64,000 nucleotides of DNA from Gillisella vitis (lineage in GTDB: Bacteria > Pseudomonadota > Alphaproteobacteria > Rhizobiales > Rhizobiaceae): assembly GCA_009744235.1 (NCBI GenBank), contig WPHV01000015.1, positions 1-64,000 of the forward strand, read 5' to 3'. Under the pieces are notes generated by a model. It saw only the letters and a program-made list of their open reading frames with translations. It ran no database searches and was not told the origin of the DNA. Of this stretch, positions 33,404 through 42,994 are shown in pieces. The position numbers and the translations under genes are program-made. The stretch's first letter is position 1, and the number at the start of each line of letters is the position of its first letter.

Positions 33404-34711
33404 TCAAACGTAGCGATTGACGACGTTTTCCAGCAATTCCTGCTGGCCGGACACCGGCTGTGGATTGATGTTTTCGCCTTCAACCCGGGCCGCAATACTC
33501 TCCAGCGTGCCACTGGCCAGCATGGCCTTTGCACCTTCACTGTTCCAGCCTGCATAGCGGTTGGCGAGCGGTGCCGACAGCGCCTTGTCTTCAACCATTT
33601 TCGCAGCCGCCTTCAGGCCACGGGCGCAGCAATCCATGCCGCCGATATGGCCGATCAGCAGATCCGCCGGATCGATGGACTGGCGGCGCAGCTTGCTATC
33701 GAAATTGGTGCCGCCAGAGGTAAAGCCGCCCGCCTGCAGAACCTGATAATAGGCCAGCGCCATTTCCGGCACATTGTTGGGGAACTGGTCGGTATCCCAG
33801 CCGGATTGATAGTCGTTGCGGTTCATGTCGATGGAGCCGAAAATGCCCAGCGCGTTGGCCAGTGCCAATTCATGCTCGAATGTATGACCAGCCAGAATGG
33901 CATGGCCCTGCTCGATGTTCACCTTCACTTCCTTCTCCAGACCGTAAGTCTTGAGGAAGCCGTAGACGGTGGCCACATCATAATCATACTGATGCTTGGA
34001 AGGCTCCTGCGGCTTCGGCTCGATCAGGATCGCGCCCTTGAAGCCGATCTTGTGCTTGTATTCCACCACCATGTTGAGGAAACGGCCCATATGGTCGAGT
34101 TCCTGCTTCAGGTCAGTGTTGAGCAGGGTTTCATAGCCTTCACGACCACCCCACAGCACGTAGTTTTCGCCACCCAACTTCTGCGTGGCATCCAGGCAGG
34201 TCTTCACCGTGGCTGCGGCAAAGGCAAAGACGTCAGGGTCCGGGTTGGTGGCGGCACCCGACATATAGCGACGATGCGAGAACATGTTGGCCGTCCCCCA
34301 CAACAGCTTGACGCCGGTATCGGCCTGCTTTTGGGCAAAGTAATCGACAATTTCATTCAGATTTCTGGTGTTTTCCGCAAAGGACGCGCCTTCAGGACGC
34401 GCATCCGCATCATGGAAGCAATAGTAAGGCGTGCCGAGTAACTGGAAGAATTCAAAGGCCACATCGGCCTTCAGCTTGGCAGCCTCCATCGAATCCTTGA
34501 ACCAAGGACGCTCAAACGTATTGCCGCCGAACGGGTCGGTGCCCGGCCACACAAAGGTGTGCCAGTAGGCCACGGCAAAACGCAGATGGTCTTCCATCCG
34601 CTTGCCCATCACCACTTCATTGGGGTTATAATGGCGGAAGGCCAGCGGATTGGTGCTGTCAGGGCCTTCATATTTGATCTTGGTGATGTCGCCGAAAAAG
34701 CCTGTGCTCAT
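33404..34711 (-). CDS. xylA: Xylose isomerase
   Basis: The 435-residue enzyme converts D-xylose to D-xylulose with divalent metal. It shows the xylose-isomerase pattern: [14 protein letters not shown], catalytic YCFHDAD (His100, Asp103), [20 protein letters not shown] with the metal-binding Glu and Lys, and [20 protein letters not shown]. The numbering nearly matches the E. coli enzyme. GGAGG lies before the ATG. It follows xylB by 37 bases and is followed by a hairpin that may reduce readthrough. Confidence 0.95.
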   Translation of the reverse strand: MSTGFFGDITKIKYEGPDSTNPLAFRHYNPNEVVMGKRMEDHLRFAVAYWHTFVWPGTDPFGGNTFERPWFKDSMEAAKLKADVAFEFFQLLGTPYYCFHDADARPEGASFAENTRNLNEIVDYFAQKQADTGVKLLWGTANMFSHRRYMSGAATNPDPDVFAFAAATVKTCLDATQKLGGENYVLWGGREGYETLLNTDLKQELDHMGRFLNMVVEYKHKIGFKGAILIEPKPQEPSKHQYDYDVATVYGFLKTYGLEKEVKVNIEQGHAILAGHTFEHELALANALGIFGSIDMNRNDYQSGWDTDQFPNNVPEMALAYYQVLQAGGFTSGGTNFDSKLRRQSIDPADLLIGHIGGMDCCARGLKAAAKMVEDKALSAPLANRYAGWNSEGAKAMLASGTLESIAARVEGENINPQPVSGQQELLENVVNRYV

Positions 34712-34748
34712 GGGTTTTCCTCCTGATGTTAAACGTTTTCTGTGGTTT

Positions 34749-36218
34749 TTAATGGGCCAGCTTGACGGGGCCCAATTGCTTGATGGCCGGATAAAGCGCG
34801 CGGTAGCGCTGATAGGCGTCCTCGTAGCCGTCGCGCAAAGCCGTCACTGGCTCAATGGTCGCCTCTGTCGGTGGGGCTGAGCAAACGGCAAGCGGATCGG
34901 CCCCGGTTGCGGCAATCAACCCCAGACGGGCCGCACCAAAAGCAGCCCCAAAATCACCATCGGCTGGAATATCGACGGGAATGCCAAGCGTTGTGGCAAT
35001 CGATGCCAGCCAATAGCGCGAGCGCGAACCGCCACCGATCGCCGTGACCCGCGACAGTGAGGTTCCCGCCGATTTCAGCGCTTCAAGACTGTCACGGATA
35101 GCAAAGGATACGCCTTCCAGCACGGCCTGGGTCAGAACAGCGCGGCTGGATTCGTGGCCAAGACCAATAAATGCGCCCCGGATTTCGGCATCGTTATGGG
35201 GCGTGCGTTCGCCCGAGAGATAAGGCAGGAAGGTCACGCCGGTCGGGGCCTTGAGGTCCTCGCCAAGCTCATTGGTCAGGTCTCCGGCAGGCTTGCCGCT
35301 GATACCGGAATACCAGTTTAACGCGTCGGTCGCCGACAGGATTACGCCCATCTGGTGCCAGGTATTGGGAAGCGCGTGGCAAAAGGCATGCACGGCGCTT
35401 TCCGGCTTTGGCAGATAGGAAGCATTGGCGGCAAACAACACCCCGGATGTGCCAAGCGACACGAAGGCATGGCCTTCCGCCACCGTACCCATGCCGCAAG
35501 CAGACGCCGCATTGTCGCCTGCCCCGCCCGCAATAATGACACCGGCAGTCATGCCCCAATCCGCCGCCAGCTCGGCGCGCAACCGACCCGCCTCGGCAGT
35601 GCCTTCGACCAGGCCGGGCATGTGCTGCTCGCCGAGATCGGTGGCGGCGAGCAGCTCGCTCGACCAGGCGCGCTTGCCGGTATCCAGCCAGGAGGTGCCA
35701 GCCGAATCCGACATTTCCGACAGATATTCACCCGTCAGCCAGAGCCGCAAATAGTCTTTGGGCAGCAGAACCTTGGCGGTTTTGGCGAAGATATCCGGCT
35801 CATTCTCCTTCACCCAGGCCAGTTTCGGTGCCGTGAAGCCGGGAAAAACGATATTGCCGGTCAGAGCGCGAAAACGCGGATCGGCATCCAGTGCTGCGGC
35901 TTGTTTGAAGGAGCGGGTGTCGTTCCACAGAATACAGGGCCGCAAGACGTCACCTCGGGCATCGACCAGCGTTGCCCCATGCATATGGCCGGAAAGGCCG
36001 ATGCCTTTGACGGCCGCAAGCTCGCGGGAAAACTGCGCTTTCAACCCGGCAATGGCCTCCAGCGTTGCCCTGATCCAATCTGCTGGCGCCTGTTCCGACC
36101 AGCCGGAATGCGGGCGAGAGACGGTCAGCGCGCCATTGGCCGAGCCAATCACCGTCTGGTCCGCGTCGATCAACATCGCCTTGACGCCGGACGTGCCGAG
36201 ATCCAATCCAAGATACAT
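34749..36218 (-). CDS. xylB: Xylulokinase
   Basis: The 489-residue FGGY-family sugar kinase phosphorylates D-xylulose to xylulose 5-phosphate, feeding the pentose phosphate pathway. It begins [20 protein letters not shown] (phosphate-binding loop), carries [17 protein letters not shown] and the catalytic Asp region [16 protein letters not shown], and ends with the ATP site [18 protein letters not shown] precedes the ATG. It lies 23 bases after the LacI regulator gene and 37 before xylA. Confidence 0.93.
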   Translation of the reverse strand: MYLGLDLGTSGVKAMLIDADQTVIGSANGALTVSRPHSGWSEQAPADWIRATLEAIAGLKAQFSRELAAVKGIGLSGHMHGATLVDARGDVLRPCILWNDTRSFKQAAALDADPRFRALTGNIVFPGFTAPKLAWVKENEPDIFAKTAKVLLPKDYLRLWLTGEYLSEMSDSAGTSWLDTGKRAWSSELLAATDLGEQHMPGLVEGTAEAGRLRAELAADWGMTAGVIIAGGAGDNAASACGMGTVAEGHAFVSLGTSGVLFAANASYLPKPESAVHAFCHALPNTWHQMGVILSATDALNWYSGISGKPAGDLTNELGEDLKAPTGVTFLPYLSGERTPHNDAEIRGAFIGLGHESSRAVLTQAVLEGVSFAIRDSLEALKSAGTSLSRVTAIGGGSRSRYWLASIATTLGIPVDIPADGDFGAAFGAARLGLIAATGADPLAVCSAPPTEATIEPVTALRDGYEDAYQRYRALYPAIKQLGPVKLAH

Positions 36219-36241
36219 GAGAAGCCTCCCTATTCTGCCTG

Positions 36242-37282
36242 TTATCGCTGTTCTTGCTCTGGCAGATTGTCTTTGAGAAATATGTCGAGACGAATACGTT
36301 CCTGCGCCGCCAACACAGCCGCACCATCGGCCTTGGCCTTCAACACCCGGATGGCGCTGCGCACTTCATGTCCGGCGTCCTGGTTCAGCACCGCATCGAT
36401 CAGTCCAGACATCAGCGCCGCTCTCGTCACCGGCGTCAATTCATGGGCGACCACCAGGGGGCGACGGTCGGCATCCAGCCGCTCCAGTGCCGCGATCAGG
36501 CCGCGATTGCCTGCACCCAGGCTGTAGAGGCCTGTTATATAAGGCGATTGCGAAAACAGATCCTGCAGCAGGGTTTCGACACGATGCGGATCGTCACGGC
36601 CTTCCAGCACCGGTAGCAAGGTCAATTGCGGAAATTCAGCAGCCATCACAGCGCGAAATCCCTCGAACCGGTCGCGGTGGTCGCGCACCAGCATCGACCC
36701 GGCGACAATTGCAATCGTCCCTTGCCGTCCGCCGGTAAACCGGCCAAGCAGGCTGGCTGCCGTGCGCCCGGCGGCACGGTTGTCTATGCCGACAAAATGG
36801 TCGCGCTCGGCACCGCTGAGATCGGAGACCAGTGTCACCACCGGTATGCCAGCACCACGCAACCGCGCTACAGCCGCAGCCACGTCCGGCGCATCCACCG
36901 CCACCACGGCCACGCCAGCGGGTTGGCGTGCCGCAGCATCGTCCAGGGCCGCGATCAAAGATGCCGCATCGAAAGCCGCAACATCGATAATATCGATGCG
37001 GGTTCGCTCCATGCCAGCTCGGCTGGCAGCGTCAAGCACTTGCAGGCGCAAACCGTGCATAAAGGAATTGTCATTGGCCGGCAGGATGAAGGTGAAAGGA
37101 TAAATCCGGCCTTTGGCCAGATTGGCCGCCGCCAGATCCCGAACATAGCCAAGCACGCCGACGGCGCTTTCCACGCGGGCGCGGGTCGAAGCACTGACGC
37201 CAGTGCGATTGTTCAAAACCCGGTCCACCGTCGCCAAACTGACGCCCGCCCGTGCCGCAATGTCATGAACCGTCGGCTTCAT
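36242..37282 (-). CDS. LacI-family regulator of the xylose operon
   Basis: The 346-residue repressor has HTH TVHDIAARAGVSLATVDRVL (residues about 4-23) and a sugar-binding domain (IYPFTFILPANDNSFMHGLR, GIPVVTLVSDLSGAERDHFVG). It is the first gene of the xyl transcription unit, so it probably represses it until xylose or a product binds. The likely operator is the 18-bp palindrome 63 bases upstream. The ATG at 37282 is preferred to the GTG two codons earlier. The VDRVLNNR helix marks the subgroup with D-ribose/allose-type binding domains. Confidence 0.88.
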   Translation of the reverse strand: MKPTVHDIAARAGVSLATVDRVLNNRTGVSASTRARVESAVGVLGYVRDLAAANLAKGRIYPFTFILPANDNSFMHGLRLQVLDAASRAGMERTRIDIIDVAAFDAASLIAALDDAAARQPAGVAVVAVDAPDVAAAVARLRGAGIPVVTLVSDLSGAERDHFVGIDNRAAGRTAASLLGRFTGGRQGTIAIVAGSMLVRDHRDRFEGFRAVMAAEFPQLTLLPVLEGRDDPHRVETLLQDLFSQSPYITGLYSLGAGNRGLIAALERLDADRRPLVVAHELTPVTRAALMSGLIDAVLNQDAGHEVRSAIRVLKAKADGAAVLAAQERIRLDIFLKDNLPEQEQR

Positions 37283-37344
37283 CACCACATCTCTCTGTCA
37301 GGATCTGACCTTTATCCCATGACCCGGCATCCGTAAATGATTTT

Positions 37345-37362
37345 TTGATGTACGTACATCAA
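37345..37362 (-). promoter_or_regulatory. LacI-type operator upstream of the xyl operon
   Basis: TTGATGTACGTACATCAA is a perfect 18-bp palindrome with a central CG, the hallmark of LacI-family operators. It lies between the efflux-gene terminator and the regulator gene, so autoregulation of the whole xyl unit is the natural reading. Confidence 0.7.
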
Positions 37363-37370
37363 GGCGGAGC

Positions 37371-37399
37371 AAAAAAAGGCCGCCAGGTGAGTGGCGGCC
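37371..37399 (-). terminator. Rho-independent terminator of the efflux operon
   Basis: On the minus strand GGCCGCCA (37399-37392) pairs with TGGCGGCC (37385-37378) and is followed by seven T residues (37377-37371). It lies 124 bases after the MFS stop codon. Confidence 0.85.
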
Positions 37400-37522
37400 A
37401 AGTTTTCTGCGGTGGATCGCGGGAATTAATGACTAGGTAAAACCTCTACCTAACCAGAATGACGGGGGGTCTTTTACCCGACGAAGCCTTGACCTGCTTT
37501 CTCTGGCGGAAAGTCAAATCAA

Positions 37523-39100
37523 TTAGTGCGCCGCATCGGCGGGCACGGCACCTTCAGGTTTTTTTATCATCGTTGAAAGTGCCGTCAGCGCAATAAACAA
37601 GATTGTGATCCCTAAAAATACATCCATAAACGCCATGATCCATGCCTGCTGATTGATCATGCCGGACAGCTTTTTCAAGGCTGCATTATCACCATCAAGG
37701 CCATAAAAGGCGTAATTGGAGGAGACCGTTTCTAGCCAGCTCATCGCCGCCGGCTTGCTCCAGGTCACATGTTCGACCATGTATCCATAATGCTCGTCGG
37801 TGCGCCGGGTCAGCAATGTGTTGATGATCGCCAGCCCGACAGCGCCGCCAAGATTTCGTGTCAAATTGTAGAGGCCGGACGCATTTTTGATCCGCTCGGG
37901 CGGCAGAGTGCCAAGGGCAATATTGTTGATTGGCACCATGCAGGTCATTAAAGAGCAGCCACGCAGGATCTGCGGCACCAGCAAGTCATAAAAATCCCAG
38001 TCAGCGGTCATGCCGGTTATCATATAGGTGCCAAGCGCAAAGCTGGTAAAGCCGCACGCCATCATCAACCGCGGGTCCATTTTCGTCGACAATATGCCGG
38101 CAATCGGCGCAGTCAGGAACATGGCAAGACCCGAAACAAACATTGTTTCGCCGATCATCAGGCTGTCATAGCCGCGCACCCGTGACAGATAGAGCGGATA
38201 GAGATAGGTCAAACCATAGAGGCCCATGCCCATGACGAAGGAAAATAGCGATCCGAAGGCAAAATTCCGATTGGAAAAGGCCCTGAGATCGACCACTGGC
38301 TGCTCGCAGGTGAAGGCACGGTAGAAGAACACCACCCCACCCAACGTCATCAGGAGGGCGCCCCAAACAATGCGCTCGTCGTTAAACCAATCCTTGTTAT
38401 TGCCCTCTTCGAGAACATATTCCATCGCCCCCAGAAAGAGCGCCATGGAAAACAGACCCCACCAGTCGAATTTCGCCAGCAAAGATTTGTCGGGCTTGTC
38501 AAAGTCTACGAATGTCCAGACCACGAGCGTGACGATAATGCCGGGAAAGATGTTGATCAGGAACAGCCAGTGCCAAGACATGGCATGGCTGATATAGCCG
38601 CCAACCGTCGGGCCAATGGTCGGCGCAAGCGTTGCGACAAGGCCGATGATCGGCGAAACAATGCTACGCTTGGAAGGCGGAAAAATCGTAAAAGCCGCGG
38701 CAAAAACAGAGGGAATCATGCCGCCACCGATGAAGCCCTGGATAGCGCGGTAGATGATCATCTGCTCGATATTGGTGGCGGTCGCCGCCATGGCGCTGGC
38801 AATGGTGAAGCCAGCCGCAGCACAGGAAAACAGCACCCGTGTCGACACGATCCGTGCCAGCATCCCCGATAGCGGGATCATGATCACTTCCGCAATCAGA
38901 TAAGAGGTCTGCACCCAGGAGACTTCTTCGGAACCGGCCCCGAGGCCAGCCTGGATTTCGGAAAGCGAGGCCGAGACGATCTGAATGTCGAGGATCGCCA
39001 TGAACATGCCGAATACCATCGCCAGAAAGCCGATGACGTCGCGCCGGCTTGGCATTTGCGCAACCGCATCCGGTCCGGCCGTGATTGCATTGTCCGTCAT
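37523..39100 (-). CDS. DHA2-family multidrug efflux MFS transporter (EmrB-like)
   Basis: The 525-residue transporter has about 14 hydrophobic helices and the DHA2 signatures: GFLAMVFGMFMAILDIQIVS at the N-terminus, the motif C-like LVATLAPTIGPTVGGYI, and SWHWLFLINIFPGI. It should export drugs or toxic compounds by proton antiport, working with the HlyD-family gene product 36 bases upstream to span the periplasm. An outer-membrane TolC protein would be supplied from elsewhere. The gene is probably controlled by the divergent TetR protein. Confidence 0.9.
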   Translation of the reverse strand: MTDNAITAGPDAVAQMPSRRDVIGFLAMVFGMFMAILDIQIVSASLSEIQAGLGAGSEEVSWVQTSYLIAEVIMIPLSGMLARIVSTRVLFSCAAAGFTIASAMAATATNIEQMIIYRAIQGFIGGGMIPSVFAAAFTIFPPSKRSIVSPIIGLVATLAPTIGPTVGGYISHAMSWHWLFLINIFPGIIVTLVVWTFVDFDKPDKSLLAKFDWWGLFSMALFLGAMEYVLEEGNNKDWFNDERIVWGALLMTLGGVVFFYRAFTCEQPVVDLRAFSNRNFAFGSLFSFVMGMGLYGLTYLYPLYLSRVRGYDSLMIGETMFVSGLAMFLTAPIAGILSTKMDPRLMMACGFTSFALGTYMITGMTADWDFYDLLVPQILRGCSLMTCMVPINNIALGTLPPERIKNASGLYNLTRNLGGAVGLAIINTLLTRRTDEHYGYMVEHVTWSKPAAMSWLETVSSNYAFYGLDGDNAALKKLSGMINQQAWIMAFMDVFLGITILFIALTALSTMIKKPEGAVPADAAH

Positions 39101-39136
39101 GATCTTGCCTCGAAATCCGTGCCTTGGCCGTGCTGA

Positions 39137-40402
39137 TTACTTCGCGTCAGGCGCCTTCGGCGCGGTGCGGGTGTCGATATCGACCACAACACTCAGGCCC
39201 GCACGCAGATAACCCTTGTCGAGTATCTCCTGCGGAATGGCGATCCGCACCGGAACACGCTGGATGACCTTGGTGAAATTGCCCGTGGCGTTTTCCGCCG
39301 GCAGCATGGAGAAGACCGAACCGGACCCCGCGGCGATCGAGACGACCCTACCTTCGAAGGCATGCTCATCATAGGCATCCACATGCACCCGCACCTTCGA
39401 GCCCGGCACGATACCGGAAAGCTGCGTTTCCTTAAAGTTCGCATCGATATAGAGACGGCCAATCGGCACCAGTGAGGCAAGCCGCTTGCTGCTCGACACG
39501 AGATCGCCGACCTGGACGCCCAGATTGCCGATCACACCGTCATAAGGCGCGCGCAGCACGGTGAAATCCAGATCGCGCTGCGCCTTTGCAACGACCGTTT
39601 CTTCTGTCAGCACGCCAGCCTGCGCCTCGGCTTTCTGGGCCTTAAGGACGGCAATGCTTGAAACGGAGGAGGCAACGGCGGCAACCGCAGCATCCACATT
39701 GGCCTGGGCGACAGCCAGCGTCGATGTTGCCGTGTCCAGCTCCGACTGAGACATCACGGACTGCGCCCGCAAATCCGTGATGCGCTTGAAGGACAATTGC
39801 GCCGTACGCAACGTCGCCTCGGCGGATGCCTGCTGCGCCTTGGACTGCTGAAGAGCCGCTTCGCCGCCCTGCACCTGCGCCTCGATGCGCTCAACCGTCA
39901 GCTTCTGCGTGGCGAGCTGGCTCTTGGCCTGATCGAGCGCAATGTGATAATCGCCGCCATCGAGAGTGGCGATCACGTCGCCCCTCTTGACATGATCGTT
40001 GTCGGTCACCGAGACCGACTGGACATAGCCGGTCACCTTCGGGGTGATCACCGCAATGTCGCCGCCAATATAGGCGTCGTCGGTGGAGATCATGAACCGG
40101 CCCTCGGTCCAGTAGTTGTAGCCGTAATAGCCCGCACCCGCCAAAACGGCCAGCGCGATGATCGGCAGCGCAAAGCTGCGGCGCTTCTTCGGCGGGGCCT
40201 GGCCCGCGGCAGGCGCTACCGTCGCGGCGGGCGATGCGGCTTCAGCCCGCGCCTTGGCATCACGTGCCGTAGCGTCGCCTGTCACCTGATCGGAACCCGC
40301 CTCGCCGGTCACGCCTTCATCCAAGGCGGAACGCTCCTGATCGACCGATTGATCCTGTGTATCGACGGCGCGGATCGCGCCCTTTCTGGGAGAAACAGAC
40401 AT
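39137..40402 (-). CDS. HlyD-family membrane fusion protein (EmrA-like)
   Basis: The 421-residue adaptor has a cytoplasmic N-terminal stretch rich in Ala and Glu, one membrane helix (ALPIIALAVLAGAGYYGYNY), a lipoyl domain (ISTDDAYIGGDIAVITPKVT, DNDHVKRGDVIATLDG), a long coiled-coil hairpin with repeated Gln/Ala (about residues 150-250), and the beta-barrel part (LRAPYDGVIGNLGVQVGDLV). It couples the MFS pump to the outer membrane. The ATG at 40402 is chosen over 40432, which would lie beside the operator. It is the first gene of the efflux operon. Confidence 0.9.
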   Translation of the reverse strand: MSVSPRKGAIRAVDTQDQSVDQERSALDEGVTGEAGSDQVTGDATARDAKARAEAASPAATVAPAAGQAPPKKRRSFALPIIALAVLAGAGYYGYNYWTEGRFMISTDDAYIGGDIAVITPKVTGYVQSVSVTDNDHVKRGDVIATLDGGDYHIALDQAKSQLATQKLTVERIEAQVQGGEAALQQSKAQQASAEATLRTAQLSFKRITDLRAQSVMSQSELDTATSTLAVAQANVDAAVAAVASSVSSIAVLKAQKAEAQAGVLTEETVVAKAQRDLDFTVLRAPYDGVIGNLGVQVGDLVSSSKRLASLVPIGRLYIDANFKETQLSGIVPGSKVRVHVDAYDEHAFEGRVVSIAAGSGSVFSMLPAENATGNFTKVIQRVPVRIAIPQEILDKGYLRAGLSVVVDIDTRTAPKAPDAK

Positions 40403-40430
40403 AACGTCACCATACAACAAAGGCGGAAAC

Positions 40431-40457
40431 AATCGAACGGAACCGTTCGGTTCGATT
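40431..40457. promoter_or_regulatory. Palindromic operator of the EmrAB/TetR divergon
   Basis: CGAACGG (40434-40440) and CCGTTCG (40443-40449) are perfect arms around AA, inside a longer imperfect dyad AATCGAAC...GGTTCGATT. It lies 29 bases before the adaptor start, in the space shared with the divergent TetR gene. This is the usual form and place for a TetR binding site. Confidence 0.75.
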
Positions 40458-40563
40458 TGACATAGGCCAATTCATACCGCATATCAAGAGAACAAATGAG
40501 AGCCCGCCATCTAAAGTTAATTTTTGTGTTGCAAATGCCCCATATGAGCGAAGACATCCGAGC

Positions 40564-41256
40564 ATGACAGTCATCGACGATGAGAAACCCGCCCAGGCCG
40601 CTTCAGGACGCTTCGCCGCAGGTGAAGATCCGGCCAAGCGCGACCAGATCCTGGATGGCGCCAAACGCGCCTTCATGAAGCATGGCTTCGATGCGGCCAG
40701 CATGAACGACGTTACCCGGGAAGCCGGCGTGTCCAAGGGGACGATCTATGTCTATTTCCAGAGCAAGGAAGATCTGTTTGCCGCGCTGATCAACAACCAG
40801 AAACAGAAATTTGCCGCCGCTCTGCGCGATATTCTGGCGGACGAGATCGACCTGCACAATGCGATGCGCAGTTACGCTAGGGCATTTACCGATTATATCC
40901 TTACCAGCGAAATGATCCCCGCCATGCGCATGCTGTTGGCCGTTCAGGACCGCATGCCTAACCTGTGTAAGAGCTTCATGCAATCTGGACCGGAAAACGT
41001 CCGCACGGTCCTGGAGGATTATCTGGAGGTCCAGGTCAAGGCCGGGCGTCTCGACATAGCCGATACCGAGCTTGCCGCCCGCCAGTTCATCGAACTGGCC
41101 ACCGGCGCCTATTTCAAGAAGCGGCTGTTCGGTGAAATCGAAGTCCCGCCGCCGCAGGCGGAAATCGACTATATCATCGACAACGCCCTGCATATTTTCA
41201 TGCTCGCCTATGATCGCAAGGCCAAAAGCGGCCCTGAGGCGAAAGCGGCCAACTGA
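40564..41256 (+). CDS. TetR-family transcriptional regulator
   Basis: The 230-residue repressor has an HTH at about residues 22-68 (RDQILDGAKRAFMKHGFDAA, VTREAGVSKGTIYVYFQSKE) and a C-terminal helical ligand domain of the AcrR/C_C group. It is divergent from the EmrAB-like efflux operon and probably represses it by binding the palindrome between them. The inducer would be a pump substrate. The N-terminal 20 residues are a polar extension. The start ATG at 40564 has only a weak ribosome binding site. Confidence 0.87.
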   Translation: MTVIDDEKPAQAASGRFAAGEDPAKRDQILDGAKRAFMKHGFDAASMNDVTREAGVSKGTIYVYFQSKEDLFAALINNQKQKFAAALRDILADEIDLHNAMRSYARAFTDYILTSEMIPAMRMLLAVQDRMPNLCKSFMQSGPENVRTVLEDYLEVQVKAGRLDIADTELAARQFIELATGAYFKKRLFGEIEVPPPQAEIDYIIDNALHIFMLAYDRKAKSGPEAKAAN

Positions 41257-41371
41257 GTAATCACCACCACAAGGTTAATGGTCATCTCACTTGGCTTGCC
41301 GCCCTTGCTGATGCGGCATCGGCTCCCTATTTCTGTCGCAAAGCGCTTTTTGCACGGGGGATATCAGTTTT

Positions 41372-42136
41372 ATGCAGGACTTTACCTATTTGCTCAGCGA
41401 TCCGGCGGCCTGGATCGCTCTTGTGACGCTGATCGTCATGGAAGTGGTGTTGGGAATAGACAATCTGGTCTTCATTTCCATTCTCACCAACAAGCTGCCG
41501 GAGGGGCAAAGAGACAAGGCCCGCAAGATCGGTATCGGTCTGGCGCTCGTCATGCGCCTTGGCCTGCTCGGCACCGTCGCCTGGATCGTTCAGCTGACCA
41601 CGCCGGTCTTCACCCTGTTTGGCCACGGCTTCTCCTGGAAGGACATGATCCTGATTGCTGGTGGCCTGTTCCTGGTCTGGAAGGCCACCAAGGAAATCCA
41701 CCACAGTGTCGACCCGGTCGACAAGGAAGGCGATTTCATCGGCACCGCCACGACGACCATGGGGGCTGCCATCGGCCAGATCCTGCTGCTCGACCTGGTG
41801 TTTTCGGTTGACAGCATCATCACCGCCGTCGGCATGACCGAACATGTGGTTATCATGGTGATTGCCGTGGTCTTCGCCGTCACCGTCATGCTGCTGGCCG
41901 CCAACCCGCTGGGCCGTTTCATCGAGAAGAACCCGACCGTGGTCATGCTGGCCCTAGGCTTCCTGATGATGATCGGCATGACGCTGATTGCCGATGGCAT
42001 GGGCTTCCATGTGCCGAAGGGCTATCTCTACGCTGCCATGGCCTTCTCTGCCCTTGTCGAAGGCCTCAACATGATGGCGCGGCGCAAGAAGCAGGCGACA
42101 AAAGCCGAGGACGCGGCGCGCAAGAAGCTGCATTGA
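41372..42136 (+). CDS. TerC-family integral membrane protein
   Basis: The 254-residue protein has about seven hydrophobic helices and the TerC signatures [20 protein letters not shown] (residues 15-34, with acidic residues inside a helix) and [20 protein letters not shown] (second repeat). TerC proteins are linked to tellurite resistance and, in MntY/Alx relatives, to manganese export. A basic tail ends the protein ([18 protein letters not shown]). Upstream I see no yybP-ykoY manganese riboswitch. It stands alone and is followed by a strong hairpin. Confidence 0.87.
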   Translation: MQDFTYLLSDPAAWIALVTLIVMEVVLGIDNLVFISILTNKLPEGQRDKARKIGIGLALVMRLGLLGTVAWIVQLTTPVFTLFGHGFSWKDMILIAGGLFLVWKATKEIHHSVDPVDKEGDFIGTATTTMGAAIGQILLLDLVFSVDSIITAVGMTEHVVIMVIAVVFAVTVMLLAANPLGRFIEKNPTVVMLALGFLMMIGMTLIADGMGFHVPKGYLYAAMAFSALVEGLNMMARRKKQATKAEDAARKKLH

Positions 42137-42146
42137 CATTGACCGA

Positions 42147-42171
42147 GAGAGCAAGGGCTTCCCTTGCTCTC
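42147..42171 (+). terminator. Terminator of the TerC gene
   Basis: GAGAGCAAGGG (42147-42157) pairs perfectly with CCCTTGCTCTC (42161-42171) around CTT, 11 bases after the stop codon. The following TTAACTCTT is only moderately T-rich. Confidence 0.7.
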
Positions 42172-42268
42172 TTAACTCTTGCCCTCTCAACTCTTGCACC
42201 GCGGCATTCCGCCTCCCACATCCTCACCGTTCTGATCTGTCATTCTGGTCCTGCCCTGGGAGCTGCCC

Positions 42269-42994
42269 GTGATCCTTGATGCCGCCATGCTGTCGTTGCG
42301 CAATCTGTTTGCGCCGGAAACCCGTTCGGTGTTCTGGAAAGTGCTGGGCTTGACGCTGGCCGCCCTGGCCGGGCTGTGGCTGGCGCTGCGTGAGCTATTT
42401 ATCTTCTATCTCTGGCCGTGGTTTGCCGGGTTTTTCCCAGCAACGCCCGATTGGGCCGGCTGGCTGGTGCTGATCCTCGGCATTGTCGCCAGTATTGGCC
42501 TGGCATTGGTGCTGGCGCTGCTGTTGGCGCCGGTTACCGCCATCATTGCTGGCCTGTTTCTCGATGATGTCGCCGAAGTCGTGGAAAAGCGGGATTATCC
42601 AACCGATATGCCCGGCACAGCTATGCCGCTTGGCGATGCCATCGTCCAATCGCTGCAATTTTTCGGCATCGTCATCCTCGGCAATCTCATCGCCTTCATG
42701 CTGCTCTTCGTGCCGGGCATCAACCTGATCGCGTTTTTCCTGGTCAATGGCTATCTGCTGGGCCGGGAGTTTTTCGAATTCGCCGCCATGCGGCTGCGCC
42801 CGACCATTGAGGCTCGGCAATTTCGCGCCAAGCATTCCGGCACGATCTTTCTGGCTGGACTGGTGATTGCAGCGTTTCTGGCAATCCCGATCCTCAACCT
42901 GCTGACGCCGCTGTTTGCCGCAGGGCTTATGGTGCATCTGCACAAGATGCTGTCGGTCACAGACCCACAGTTTTCAAAGAATCTGCGGCGGTAG
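42269..42994 (+). CDS. EI24/CysZ-like membrane protein
   Basis: The 241-residue protein has four or more hydrophobic helices and the EI24-domain features PVTAIIAGLFLDDVAEVVEK and a long FVPGINLIAFFLVNGYLLGREFFE. Relatives include the sulfate transporter CysZ, but transport of sulfate here is only a possibility. The start is a GTG at 42269 with GGGAG upstream; the next in-frame ATG is six codons in. The 3-prime end overlaps the convergent nth gene by 21 bases. Confidence 0.8.
   Translation: MILDAAMLSLRNLFAPETRSVFWKVLGLTLAALAGLWLALRELFIFYLWPWFAGFFPATPDWAGWLVLILGIVASIGLALVLALLLAPVTAIIAGLFLDDVAEVVEKRDYPTDMPGTAMPLGDAIVQSLQFFGIVILGNLIAFMLLFVPGINLIAFFLVNGYLLGREFFEFAAMRLRPTIEARQFRAKHSGTIFLAGLVIAAFLAIPILNLLTPLFAAGLMVHLHKMLSVTDPQFSKNLRR

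Noticed and set aside
41257-41371. Possible yybP-ykoY manganese riboswitch before the TerC gene
   Set aside because: The gap is short and none of the conserved internal-loop sequences are visible.
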